The notes under the pieces are model-generated. The model saw nothing but the letters and a program-made list of their open reading frames with translations, had not been told where the DNA came from and did no database searches. 64,000 nucleotides of DNA from Ornithinicoccus hortensis (GTDB lineage Bacteria > Actinomycetota > Actinomycetes > Actinomycetales > Dermatophilaceae). Made by a program: the position numbers and the translations under genes. The stretch lies in contig NZ_VFOP01000001.1 of the NCBI RefSeq assembly GCF_006716185.1, forward strand, positions 3,162,001 through 3,226,000, read 5' to 3'. Position 1 is the first letter of the stretch. Every line of letters starts with the position of its first letter. This document shows, in pieces, positions 43,174-51,189 of the stretch.

Positions 43174-44198
43174 CAGTCGTCCTCGGGTGTCGCTGGCTGG
43201 TCGGCCGCGGCCGGGCCCTGGTCGCCACTGGTCCACCAGTGGCCGTCGGCCCGCACGCCCGCCGACGTCGCACCGTCGGACGCGTGCTCGGCCCCGACCG
43301 ACTCCAACGTGGCGGTGTCATCCTCCTCCCCGCCGTCCTGTCCCCCGTCCTCCCCGTCGTCGTCCGTGTCGTCGTCCGTGTCGCCGTGGTCGTCCGAGGC
43401 GTCCTGGTCGTCCGCCACCCCGATCGGAAGGAAGTAGCCGATCGCCATCGCGCCCGCCGCGCACAACAGCACGACGGTCGTCCAGGACCCGGCACTCGGG
43501 GCCAGCTGACGGGTCGCCGACAGGGTGAAGGTGAGCACGAAACCCAGGCCGAGGCCGGCGGGCACGAAGCGCATCGCCCGTCGCCACCGGTTCTCCGGCA
43601 GCTGGGTGCGGCGGATCGCCAACAGCAGGGTGCCCAGCAGCACGAGGGTGATGCCGAGCACCGCCATGCCGAAGACGCCGTAGACGGAGTTGGCGGAACC
43701 CCGCACGTCGGCCGGGAAGGACTGCTCCTGCAGGACATTGCGCTCGTCGTCCAGCAGCAGCAGCCGGGACGGGATGAGCCCCGTGGCCTGCCCGGACAGG
43801 TCGATCAGGTCGATGTCGATGGTCCGCGTCGTCTGGCTGTTCGGCGGCATCACGAGGTCGATGCGGGTCGTGAAGTTGTACATGGTCAGCCCCATGACCT
43901 TGCCGTCCAGGCGCACGCTCCGCACGGTCACCTCCTGCTGCGAGGTGTTGGTCAGGTCGAGGGTGAGCGTGGCGCCCTCCTGCGGGTCCAGCCGCACCGG
44001 GTCGTTGGAGTCGATCTCGGTGACCGGGCGCCCGTTGATCGCGGCCTGCCACTCCACGGACGGCGCATCCTCCTCCCCCTCCGGGGCCGCGGCCGCGGCC
44101 GGGCCCGAGACCAACAGGAGGGCGGCCAGCACCGCCAGGAGTGCCCTGCCCAGGGAGGGGGTGCCCGGCTCGTGTCGGCGACGCTGTCCGACGTCCAT
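43170..44198 (-). CDS. Signal-peptide membrane protein with external beta domain and three transmembrane helices
   Basis: The 342-residue protein has an N-terminal signal (LGRALLAVLAALLLVSGPAAAAA) and an extracytoplasmic domain (about 40-170) with an Ig-like pattern (PVRLDPQEGATLTLDLTNTSQQEVTVRSV). Three membrane helices follow (VYGVFGMAVLGITLVLLGTL; FVPAGLGLGFVLTF; VVLLCAAGAMAIGYFLPIG), with an Asp/Glu-rich cytoplasmic tail (DDHGDTDDDTDDDGEDGG). No named family is recognised. It is first in a three-gene operon with the two Ig-repeat proteins, joined by GTGA overlaps, and is divergent from the DUF4157 gene. It may anchor the two surface stalks. Confidence 0.78.
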   Translation of the reverse strand: MDVGQRRRHEPGTPSLGRALLAVLAALLLVSGPAAAAAPEGEEDAPSVEWQAAINGRPVTEIDSNDPVRLDPQEGATLTLDLTNTSQQEVTVRSVRLDGKVMGLTMYNFTTRIDLVMPPNSQTTRTIDIDLIDLSGQATGLIPSRLLLLDDERNVLQEQSFPADVRGSANSVYGVFGMAVLGITLVLLGTLLLAIRRTQLPENRWRRAMRFVPAGLGLGFVLTFTLSATRQLAPSAGSWTTVVLLCAAGAMAIGYFLPIGVADDQDASDDHGDTDDDTDDDGEDGGQDGGEEDDTATLESVGAEHASDGATSAGVRADGHWWTSGDQGPAAADQPATPEDDW

Positions 44199-44378
44199 GC
44201 GGCGACGGTAGCCCCGCGGTCGAGCCCGCGGGGGCGGTCCGCCGCAGGTGTGCCCCGACGCCGCGGGTCGCTGCCCCAACGGGCCACCAGGGCTGCACCC
44301 GAGGGAGTCTGGAAGTTCCTCGCGCGCGGGCTGCGGACGCACCAGGCTGGGAGGCACACGCGTCCGGAGGTAACCACC

Positions 44379-45116
44379 ATGCGCGACCACGGCCATGACG
44401 TCGAGGACACCTCGCTGCGTCCCAAGTCAGCCCGGATCGAGGAGGAGCCGACCGGCGCCGCGGCCCACGCCGCAGTGGCGGGTCGCACGGACGTGCTGTC
44501 CCCCGCCGACCTGGTCGGCCTCCAGCGGGCCGCCGGCAACGCCGGCGTCACCTCCGTGCTGGAGGAGGAGCGATCGCCCGTGCACGACGTCATCAACTCA
44601 CCGGGCCGACCGCTGGAGGAACCGGTGCGGGCCGACATGGAGAGCCGGCTCGGCCACGACTTCTCCGACGTCCGGGTCCATGACGACGGGGCCGCCCACG
44701 CCTCGGCGGCGTCGGTCAACGCGCACGCCTACACGGTGGGCTCGCACGTCGTCTTCCAGCGCGATGCCTACGACCCGTCGAGCAGCGCCGGGCAGCACAC
44801 CCTCGCCCACGAGCTCACCCACGTCGTCCAGCAGCGCTCCGGCCCGGTCGACGGGACGTCCGCCGGGGGCGGCATCGCGGTGAGCGACCCGGGAGACCGG
44901 TTCGAGCGGGAGGCGGCCGCGACCGCCGAGCGGGCCATGTCGGCCCCCGCGCACGAGCACACCGCAGCCGGACCGTCCTCCGTGCAGCGGGCCACCACGG
45001 AGCCGACCCTCGGCATACAGCGCCAGGAGGGCGAGGAGGAAGAGGAGCCCGTGCAGGCCATGGCGGTCCAGCGCGAGGAGGCGCCCGAAGAAGAGGCCGA
45101 AGAGCCGACCGGCTAG
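44379..45116 (+). CDS. DUF4157 (eCIS core) protein with HExxH motif and LQR-GN leader
   Basis: The 245-residue protein contains the DUF4157 domain that is strongly associated with eCIS loci. After DLVGLQRAAGNAGVTSVL (LQRAAGN at 48-54), the domain runs from about 75 to 190 with SRLGHDFSDVRVHDD, AYTVGSHVVFQRDAY and the zinc-protease-like LAHELTHVVQQ (H144-E145-x-x-H148). The C terminus has VQR tripeptides and an acidic tail (EGEEEEEPVQ). A metallopeptidase-like role, perhaps in payload processing, is proposed for the family but not proven. A CGGAGG site precedes the ATG. It is probably co-transcribed with the zinc-ribbon gene 12 bases downstream. Confidence 0.92.
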   Translation: MRDHGHDVEDTSLRPKSARIEEEPTGAAAHAAVAGRTDVLSPADLVGLQRAAGNAGVTSVLEEERSPVHDVINSPGRPLEEPVRADMESRLGHDFSDVRVHDDGAAHASAASVNAHAYTVGSHVVFQRDAYDPSSSAGQHTLAHELTHVVQQRSGPVDGTSAGGGIAVSDPGDRFEREAAATAERAMSAPAHEHTAAGPSSVQRATTEPTLGIQRQEGEEEEEPVQAMAVQREEAPEEEAEEPTG

Positions 45117-45127
45117 GGAGCTGACCG

Positions 45128-46807
45128 GTGGCCGAGGAACCGTGCACCGTCTGCGGCGAACGCAACCCGATCAGCACCCAGTTCTGCAACTTCTGTGGTG
45201 CCTACCTCGGATGGGACGATGAGGACGAGCCGACGCAACCCGTGCTGGTCGACGAACCGGTCAGCGGGCGCGTGCGCACCGAACGCGTCCTCGAGGAGTC
45301 GACGGGCGACCGGTACCCGGACAGCACGGCGCCACCGGAGGAGACCACCCGGATCCTGCTGCCCGCCCTGGACCCCGGCTGGGCCCTGGATGCCGAGATC
45401 CTGCAGCCCGAGGTGGTGGTGACACCGGGCTCGCCCCCCGGCACCGTGACGCTGCGGGTCAGCAACACCTCCACGACCGTGGAGGCCTACGGCCTGACGG
45501 TCGTGAACCCTCCCCCGTGGCTGCGGGTCACCCCCGGGAGGGTGCAGTTGCTGCCCGGCACGGACGAGGCCGTCCAGGTGCATCTGGCGATCCGGGCCGA
45601 GGACCTGGTCCCCGTGCAGCGGGCCCGGCTCCGGTTTCGGGTGCAAGGCGAGTCGGCGGTGTCCCTGCGCCGCGACGTCAGCGTCGACCTGGTCGTCGGC
45701 GCGGTTTCCGCCCCACTGGGCATGCGGGTCGAGCCGAGCACCCTGCGGGCACGGGACTCTACGACGGCCCTGTTCCGCGTCATCCTCGACAACCGTCGCA
45801 ACAACGAGGCGGTTCGGGTGCGACTCGGCGGCAGCGACCCCGAGATGGAGGCCTCCTTCCGGTTCACCCCGCCCGAACTGGAGGTGCCGCCCGGTGCCGC
45901 CCTGGCCGCCCGGGTGCGGGTCGAGGCTCCCCTCCCTGAGCCAGGCGAAAGGCTGGCACGGACACTCACGGTGACGGCATCTGACGGGTACAGGCAGCAC
46001 CACGCGACCGCCACCTTCCTACAGTCCGCAGCCGCGACCGTGGTCGACCCGCCGGTCACGGTCCGACTGGACCCCCGCACCGTCCAGGTGGTGAACACCT
46101 CGGCCGGGGCCACCTCGGTGGTGCTGGACAACCGGCGCGGTACCCGGTCGCAGCGGGTCACGCTGTCGGCCGCAGACGACGAGGGCGCGGTCCGGTTCAC
46201 CATCTCTCCGACGCAACTCGAGGTGCCCGCCGGCCTGACCGCGACGGCGCGGCTCACCATGCGAGCCCCCCGGCCCGACGGCGGTTCGGAGCACGCCCGA
46301 GAAATCACGGTGACCGCGTGGAGTGGCCAGGACTCCGTCGAGGCGCGTGGCCGGTTCGTGCAGACTTCGCCTGATCGACGTCCGTTGACGCGCGCCACGC
46401 TGACCGTCCTGGGCAGCAGCGGAATCGCCGTGGGCACGGCCCTGCCATGGACGAGAAACCCCGAGAACACCGGACACCAGTGGTCGTTCACGCGGGTCAA
46501 CGATCATCTCGGCATTCAGGACGACAGGCTCGTGGCGACCCTCGAGGAGGTTCGGGTCCGCGACACGGTGGATGCGGTCGTCAGCGGCGGCAGCATCGCG
46601 CTGCTGCTTGCAGTCGTGGTCCTCTTCGGACTCACCGGCCAGACCGGTCGGCTCACCCGGGTGGCAGCCTTGCTGTGTCTGGTCTTCGTCCTGTTGCTCC
46701 TGACCGCGCTCAATGTCCAGTCCAGTGCCGGAGTCGGCGTGGGGACCGTGGTCGTCCTCCTCGGGTGTGTTACGGCTTTCACGGGTGGCCTGCTCGCCAG
46801 GCGATAG
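45128..46807 (+). CDS. Zinc-ribbon protein with Ig-like domains and three C-terminal transmembrane helices
   Basis: The 559-residue protein has an N-terminal zinc ribbon (C6, C9, C20, C23; FCNFCGAYLGWDDEDEP), nearly the same as that of the protein at 24955. Three COG1470-like Ig domains follow (EILQPEVVVTPGSPPGTVTL; MRVEPSTLRARDSTTALF; VRLDPRTVQVVNTSAGATSV). The C terminus has three hydrophobic helices (IALLLAVVVLFGLTG, LLCLVFVLLLLTALNV, VVVLLGCVTAFTGGLLA). With no signal peptide, the ribbon and Ig domains should face the cytoplasm. A GTG at 45128 follows GGGAG. It looks like a cytoplasm-facing membrane platform for the particle; this is inference. Confidence 0.8.
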   Translation: MAEEPCTVCGERNPISTQFCNFCGAYLGWDDEDEPTQPVLVDEPVSGRVRTERVLEESTGDRYPDSTAPPEETTRILLPALDPGWALDAEILQPEVVVTPGSPPGTVTLRVSNTSTTVEAYGLTVVNPPPWLRVTPGRVQLLPGTDEAVQVHLAIRAEDLVPVQRARLRFRVQGESAVSLRRDVSVDLVVGAVSAPLGMRVEPSTLRARDSTTALFRVILDNRRNNEAVRVRLGGSDPEMEASFRFTPPELEVPPGAALAARVRVEAPLPEPGERLARTLTVTASDGYRQHHATATFLQSAAATVVDPPVTVRLDPRTVQVVNTSAGATSVVLDNRRGTRSQRVTLSAADDEGAVRFTISPTQLEVPAGLTATARLTMRAPRPDGGSEHAREITVTAWSGQDSVEARGRFVQTSPDRRPLTRATLTVLGSSGIAVGTALPWTRNPENTGHQWSFTRVNDHLGIQDDRLVATLEEVRVRDTVDAVVSGGSIALLLAVVVLFGLTGQTGRLTRVAALLCLVFVLLLLTALNVQSSAGVGVGTVVVLLGCVTAFTGGLLARR

Positions 46808-46811
46808 CAGG

Positions 46812-46828
46812 TGGGCCGGCCAGGCCCA
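46812..46828. terminator. Hairpin filling the gap between convergent genes
   Basis: TGGGCC (46812-46817) pairs with GGCCCA (46823-46828) across a five-base loop. It occupies almost the whole 21-base space between the stop codons of the zinc-ribbon gene and the nuclease-like gene. A bidirectional terminator is likely. Confidence 0.55.
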
Positions 46829-48283
46829 TTACCGCATCACGTCGATGAACTCGATGCCCTGCTGGGCAAGCCGGTCTGTCACTCCAGACAGGATGCGGCT
46901 GTCAGACGTCAGATTGGCGTTCGTGACCGCTCTCTTGACCCGGTTCTCCTGGATAGCGGCGATCGCCCGAGCCAACACAGCACGCTCGGACGAGCCGTGA
47001 GCGTGCGCCAGGGCACCCTGCAGCTCCTCGAGCGCGGTGGCCCGATTGGCCGGAAAGTTCGTGGTAAGCGCCGAGACAGACGACACGTTGCCGCTACGGG
47101 ACAGAGCCTTGTTGTCTACAAAGTAGACAAAGCCGTCCCTCATCGTGACCATGTCGATGCCGCCCTGGTTGGTCCCCAGGATGTCCGGCTTGTAGTTGAG
47201 TATCGTGTGGCCATCACGTGCCAAGGCATCCGTTGCGAGACGCTCGCCGAGGTTTCCACGTTTGAGTCGCTCGGACGTCTGGAAAGCACCTTCGTTGCGC
47301 CCGCCCGTGAAGGTCTCGTCCAGCGCTCGCCCATCCGCGTCGGTCAGTGCCTCTCGCGCAGCTGACCGTTCGGTTCTGCTCGCCGCCTTCACTTCCTTCA
47401 ACCCCTTGGCTATCCCCTCCTCGCCCAGGCGGAAGGCCGCCTTCTCCGAGATCTTGATCGAGCTCCGTCCCGCCACCACACCGAGCTTCACACCATCTCC
47501 CCACGCGGGGACCATCGCGACAGCGGACAGCCCCGCATTCGGCCAGTCGCCCTCGACCGCGTAGATGGCCGCGTTGACCCCGTCGGGAACGGCACCGAGG
47601 ACGGGGATGAATCCGGCGGCGTCGAGCGCGAGGTGAACGACTTCCAGTGCCGTCATGTCGTGATCCCGCTGACAACCGGCAGAGTCAGCAGCAACCGCCT
47701 CATCGAACACGAGTACGTCACCCAGCAATGGACAGTGAGGATGATCGAAGGTTCGCCAGATGGTGAGGTAATACGTCCCGGACGGCAGATTGGCGAAGGC
47801 GAACGTCCGAGGACCCCCTGTCATGGCCTCGCAGGTTCCGATCTCGTCGTCGGGCCACCAGTCGTACTCCCGGGTCAGTGTCACGCCGAAGGAGAAGTCA
47901 CGCGCATTCGGCACCGATGAATCGACCGGGCTGGGTAGGACGACGATCCGCAAGCCACCGGCCGTCACTCGAAAGCGTCGTGACTCCAGGAGCCGACGGC
48001 GTATCTCGATGGTGCTTTCGAACAGCAGCCGACGCATCACGGTGACCGCGGGGCCTGAAACCACTGCCTGGCCCCGGGGACGCGCGGTCGCGACGTGGTC
48101 TCGCTGCACCATGACGGGGTCGGTCAGCAACGCGGACACCGTGGAGTTGCCCACGTGCTGCTGCAGCGCCCGTAGCGCCAGGACCCCGGGCGGAACTGGC
48201 GCCCTGTCTCGCTCCTCCCGCCGGCCAGCCGTCGACTCCCCACGGCTGTGTTGCCGGCCTCGAGCAGGCGTCTCCCAGGACAT
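46829..48283 (-). CDS. Candidate eCIS payload: LQ-GN leader, pre-toxin segment and PD-(D/E)xK nuclease-like C terminus
   Basis: The 484-residue protein has a leader (LRALQQHVGNSTVSALL, LQQHVGN at 40-46; VQR at 59-61) and a beta-rich domain (about 80-200). A hydrophobic glycine-rich segment (about 213-275; LDAAGFIPVLGAVPDGVNAA) follows, of the kind found before toxin domains of polymorphic toxins. The C-terminal domain (about 340-484) shows GNLGE (E347), GGID (D377) and VYFVDNK (D390, K392), a good PD-(D/E)xK active-site pattern. The ATG at 48283 is chosen because GGAG lies seven bases upstream of it. It stands alone on the minus strand between accessory and sheath genes. No immunity gene is next to it. 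A DNA-cleaving payload is inferred. Confidence 0.78.
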   Translation of the reverse strand: MSWETPARGRQHSRGESTAGRREERDRAPVPPGVLALRALQQHVGNSTVSALLTDPVMVQRDHVATARPRGQAVVSGPAVTVMRRLLFESTIEIRRRLLESRRFRVTAGGLRIVVLPSPVDSSVPNARDFSFGVTLTREYDWWPDDEIGTCEAMTGGPRTFAFANLPSGTYYLTIWRTFDHPHCPLLGDVLVFDEAVAADSAGCQRDHDMTALEVVHLALDAAGFIPVLGAVPDGVNAAIYAVEGDWPNAGLSAVAMVPAWGDGVKLGVVAGRSSIKISEKAAFRLGEEGIAKGLKEVKAASRTERSAAREALTDADGRALDETFTGGRNEGAFQTSERLKRGNLGERLATDALARDGHTILNYKPDILGTNQGGIDMVTMRDGFVYFVDNKALSRSGNVSSVSALTTNFPANRATALEELQGALAHAHGSSERAVLARAIAAIQENRVKRAVTNANLTSDSRILSGVTDRLAQQGIEFIDVMR

Positions 48284-48452
48284 GCTCATGCTCCAGCATG
48301 ACCGTCGCCCTCCGCCGCCGTCGCCGACTCCCAGGCACCGCCGCGGGCATCTGTCGTTGCGCGATGGGGCAGTCCGGGCGGGCCCCCGGGCAGCCCGGTC
48401 GCGGTACCCGTTGAGGCACCTGACCCTGCCCCCGGCTCCGTCCGCCCGGCCC

Positions 48453-48469
48453 TGTCCCGGACGGGGACA
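48453..48469. promoter_or_regulatory. Inverted repeat upstream of the sheath gene
   Basis: TGTCCC (48453-48458) and GGGACA (48464-48469) form a dyad with a five-base spacer, 40 bases before the sheath start. The 226-base divergent gap also holds CCGGGC-A-GCCCGG (48386-48398). Either could be an operator for the structural operon or a hairpin; the GC content makes chance symmetry possible. Confidence 0.3.
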
Positions 48470-48509
48470 CCGCAGCAGGCTGGCTGGCACCAACGATGAA
48501 GGAGGGCCC

Positions 48510-50066
48510 ATGCCTACCTACCTCTCCCCAGGCGTCTATGTGGAGGAGGTGCCGGCCGGCTCCCGCCCGCTCGAGGGCGTGGGGACGGCAGTCGCCGCGT
48601 TCGTGGGCCTGGCCGCCCAGGGACCGTTCAACGAGCCGACCCTGGTGAGCAACTGGACCCAGTTCACCGCCACCTTCGGCGGGTTCATCCCCGGCTCCTA
48701 CCTCGCCCCGTCCGTGCAGGGCTACTTCCTTAACGGTGGTGGCAACTGCTACGTCGTCCGGATCGGCCAGGAGAACGGGGGCGGCTCCCGTGGCTCCTCC
48801 CGCTCCAAGGCGACTCCGGAGCTCGCGCCCGGGCCGCAGGCCCAGCTGGGCCGGATCACCGTGCGCGCCCTGGACCCGGCGGCCGAGTCCGAGTCGATCA
48901 CCGTCGAGATCGCCGACGCCGGGGGCGACTCGCCCAGCGACGACATGTTCAAGTTCGTCGTCAAGCAGGGCGGCAAGGTGGTCGAGGAGTACGACCGCGC
49001 GACGCTGAAGTCCGGCAAGGCCAACGTCGCCACCGTGGTCAACGCCGCGTCGAAGGTCGTCACCATCGAGGACGCCGGCAGCGGCTCCCTGGCCCGACCC
49101 GACTCGGGCGAGACCGCCCTGGCCACCCCACCGCCGCCGGCCGCGGTGCCCGCCAACATCGACGCCGACGACTACATGGGCGACGTCGCCGAACGCACCG
49201 GCTTCGCCGGGTTGGAGTCGGTCGACGAGGTCACCATGCTGTGCGTGCCGGACCTGATGAGCGCCTACCAACAGGGAGCCATCGACCTGGAGGCCGTGCA
49301 GGCCGTGCAATTGGGCATGATCGCCCACTGCGAGCTCATGGGTGACCGGATGGCGATCCTCGACCCACCGCCCGGGCTAAACTCCCAGCAGATCAAGGAA
49401 TGGCGGGTGGAGGCGGCCGGCTACGACTCGCCCTACGCCACGCTCTACTGGCCCTGGATCAAGGTCCCCGACCCGATCAGCGGACAGATGACCTACATGC
49501 CGCCCTCCGGCCACCTGGCCGGCATCTGGGGCCGCAACGACGACACCCGTGGGGTCCACAAGGCACCGGCCAACGAGGTGGTCCGTGGCGCGGTCAGCCT
49601 GGAGATCCAGATCACCCGCAACGAGCACGACCTGCTGAACCCGGTGGGGATCAACTGCATCCGGTCCTTCCCCGGCCAGGGCATCCGGGTCTGGGGCGCC
49701 CGCACGCTGTCCTCGGATCCCGAGTGGCGCTACGTCAACATCCGCAGGCTGTTCAACTACCTGGAGGAGAGCATCCTGAACGGCACCAACTGGGCAGTCT
49801 TCGAGCCGAACGACCCGGCGTTGTGGGCCCGGTTGCGCCGCACGATCAGCGCCTTCCTGGTCAACGAGTGGCGCAAGGGCGCCCTGTTCGGCGCCACCCC
49901 GGACGAGGCCTTCTTCGTCAAGTGCGATGACGAGACCAACCCGGCCGAGGGGATCGACGCCGGCCAGGTGGTCTGCCTGGTCGGGGTGGCCCCGGTCAAG
50001 CCGGCCGAGTTCGTCATCTTCCGCCTGTCGCAGTTCTCCGGCGGCACCAGTCTGGTCTCCGAGTAG
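48510..50066 (+). CDS. eCIS contractile sheath protein
   Basis: The 518-residue protein begins PTYLSPGVYVEEVPAGSRPL, the typical N terminus of phage-like tail sheaths, with FVGLAAQGPFNEPTLVSNW. An inserted domain lies at about 90-220. The conserved C-terminal core reads GINCIRSFPGQGIRVWGART, WRYVNIRRLFNYLEESI and AEFVIFRLSQF; it forms the sheath lattice that contracts to drive the tube. It is one single sheath gene, whereas Afp-type loci carry several. AAGGAGGG precedes the ATG. It heads the main structural operon to 61,402. Confidence 0.95.
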   Translation: MPTYLSPGVYVEEVPAGSRPLEGVGTAVAAFVGLAAQGPFNEPTLVSNWTQFTATFGGFIPGSYLAPSVQGYFLNGGGNCYVVRIGQENGGGSRGSSRSKATPELAPGPQAQLGRITVRALDPAAESESITVEIADAGGDSPSDDMFKFVVKQGGKVVEEYDRATLKSGKANVATVVNAASKVVTIEDAGSGSLARPDSGETALATPPPPAAVPANIDADDYMGDVAERTGFAGLESVDEVTMLCVPDLMSAYQQGAIDLEAVQAVQLGMIAHCELMGDRMAILDPPPGLNSQQIKEWRVEAAGYDSPYATLYWPWIKVPDPISGQMTYMPPSGHLAGIWGRNDDTRGVHKAPANEVVRGAVSLEIQITRNEHDLLNPVGINCIRSFPGQGIRVWGARTLSSDPEWRYVNIRRLFNYLEESILNGTNWAVFEPNDPALWARLRRTISAFLVNEWRKGALFGATPDEAFFVKCDDETNPAEGIDAGQVVCLVGVAPVKPAEFVIFRLSQFSGGTSLVSE

Positions 50067-50117
50067 GGACCTTCCCCCCACCACACCCAGCCCACGACAT
50101 ACGAGAGGTGAGACGCC

Positions 50118-50561
50118 ATGCCACTACCCGAGAACGACTCAGGTGTCGGCTATTCGTTCGGCCTGGAGGTCGACGGAGTCCAGATCCAGAAGATCCAGGA
50201 GATCAGCGGCCTGAAGATGGAGCAGGACGTGATCGAGCTCAAGCAGAACGACAAGGACGGGAAGTACACGGTCAAGAAGTTGCCGGGCCGCCCGAAGGCC
50301 GGGGAGCTCACGGTGACCCGTCCGCTGAGCGAGGACAACAGCTTCAAGGACTGGATCAAGGACTCCCAGTTCGGGAAGATGGGCGCCGTCCGCAAGGGCG
50401 GCTCGGTGATCATCTACGACTACGAGAACGGCCCGGTGGCCCGCTACAACTTCACCAACGCCTGGCCCAAGAGCCTGGAGATGAGCTCGCTGAAGGCCGG
50501 CGACACCTCCGTGCTCACCGAGAAGCTCGTGATCACCTACGAGACGCTCGAGGCTGAGTGA
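50118..50561 (+). CDS. Inner tube protein (gp19/Afp1-like)
   Basis: The 147-residue protein is the Hcp/gp19-type tube subunit: SFGLEVDGVQIQKIQEISGL, KYTVKKLPGRPKAGELTVTR and ARYNFTNAWPKSLEMSSL. These subunits stack as rings to make the tube that is pushed through the target membrane and can carry payload in its lumen. It lies 51 bases after the sheath and overlaps the next gene by one base (TGATG). Confidence 0.95.
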   Translation: MPLPENDSGVGYSFGLEVDGVQIQKIQEISGLKMEQDVIELKQNDKDGKYTVKKLPGRPKAGELTVTRPLSEDNSFKDWIKDSQFGKMGAVRKGGSVIIYDYENGPVARYNFTNAWPKSLEMSSLKAGDTSVLTEKLVITYETLEAE

Positions 50562-51031
50562 TGCGCCGGTCGGCGGTCCTCCCGACTCCTGGTGACGAGC
50601 TTCCCGACACCGAGGGAGACGTCAGCGAGCGCCGTGAGGAGCGCCGAGCGGAGCCGGAGGTGCTGCGCACCGAGTTCTCCTTCGTTCTCCCGAGGGGGTA
50701 TGTCGACAGTTCCGGGACGATCCACCGCGACGGCGTGATGCGGCTGGCCACGGCCCGGGACGAGTTGATCCCGCTCCGGGACGACCGGGTCCGGGACAAC
50801 CCGGCCTGGCTGACCGTGGTGCTGCTGGGCCGGGTGGTGACCCGCCTCGGCACCATCGAGAACGTCCATGCCGAGATCATCCAGGACCTGTTCGCCGCCG
50901 ACCTGGCGTTCCTGCAGGACCTGTACCGACGGATCAACCAGGAGGGCCACACCCGGGCCGCGGTCACCTGCCCGTCCTGCCGGGAATCCTTCGAGGTGGA
51001 CATCGCCGGTGGTCGCCTGGGGGAATCGTGA
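50561..51031 (+). CDS. eCIS tail assembly-type protein
   Basis: The 156-residue protein reads VLRTEFSFVLPRGYVDSSGT, RLATARDELIPLRDDRVRDN and ADLAFLQDLYRRINQEGHTR, ending with a CPSC half-ribbon (VTCPSCRESFEVDIAGG). The same type of protein follows the tube gene in other actinobacterial eCIS loci and resembles phage tail-assembly chaperones in size and position. Its exact role is unknown. ATG 50561 overlaps the tube stop; a GTG three bases earlier is possible. Confidence 0.75.
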   Translation: MRRSAVLPTPGDELPDTEGDVSERREERRAEPEVLRTEFSFVLPRGYVDSSGTIHRDGVMRLATARDELIPLRDDRVRDNPAWLTVVLLGRVVTRLGTIENVHAEIIQDLFAADLAFLQDLYRRINQEGHTRAAVTCPSCRESFEVDIAGGRLGES

Positions 51032-51186
51032 CGTACGCGCCCGAGCGTCTGTACGAGGAGGTCGCGTACGTCGCCTACCACTTCCACTGGTCCCTGGAGG
51101 ACATCCTCGATCTCGAGCACCCCGAGCGCACCCGCTTCGTGACCGAGATCGGGAACCTGAACCGCCGGATCAGCGAAGGAGGCTGA
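51028..51186 (+). CDS. Small DUF6760-like eCIS protein
   Basis: The 52-residue protein starts at a GTG overlapping the preceding stop (GTGA) and reads YAPERLYEEVAYVAYHFHWS, LEDILDLEHPERTRFVTEI, ending NRRISEGG. It matches the small DUF6760-type protein found at this place in eCIS loci. By analogy with phage G/GT pairs it may be the second half of a tail-assembly chaperone. Role unknown; complete for its family. Confidence 0.8.
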   Translation: MTYAPERLYEEVAYVAYHFHWSLEDILDLEHPERTRFVTEIGNLNRRISEGG

Positions 51187-51189
51187 GCC

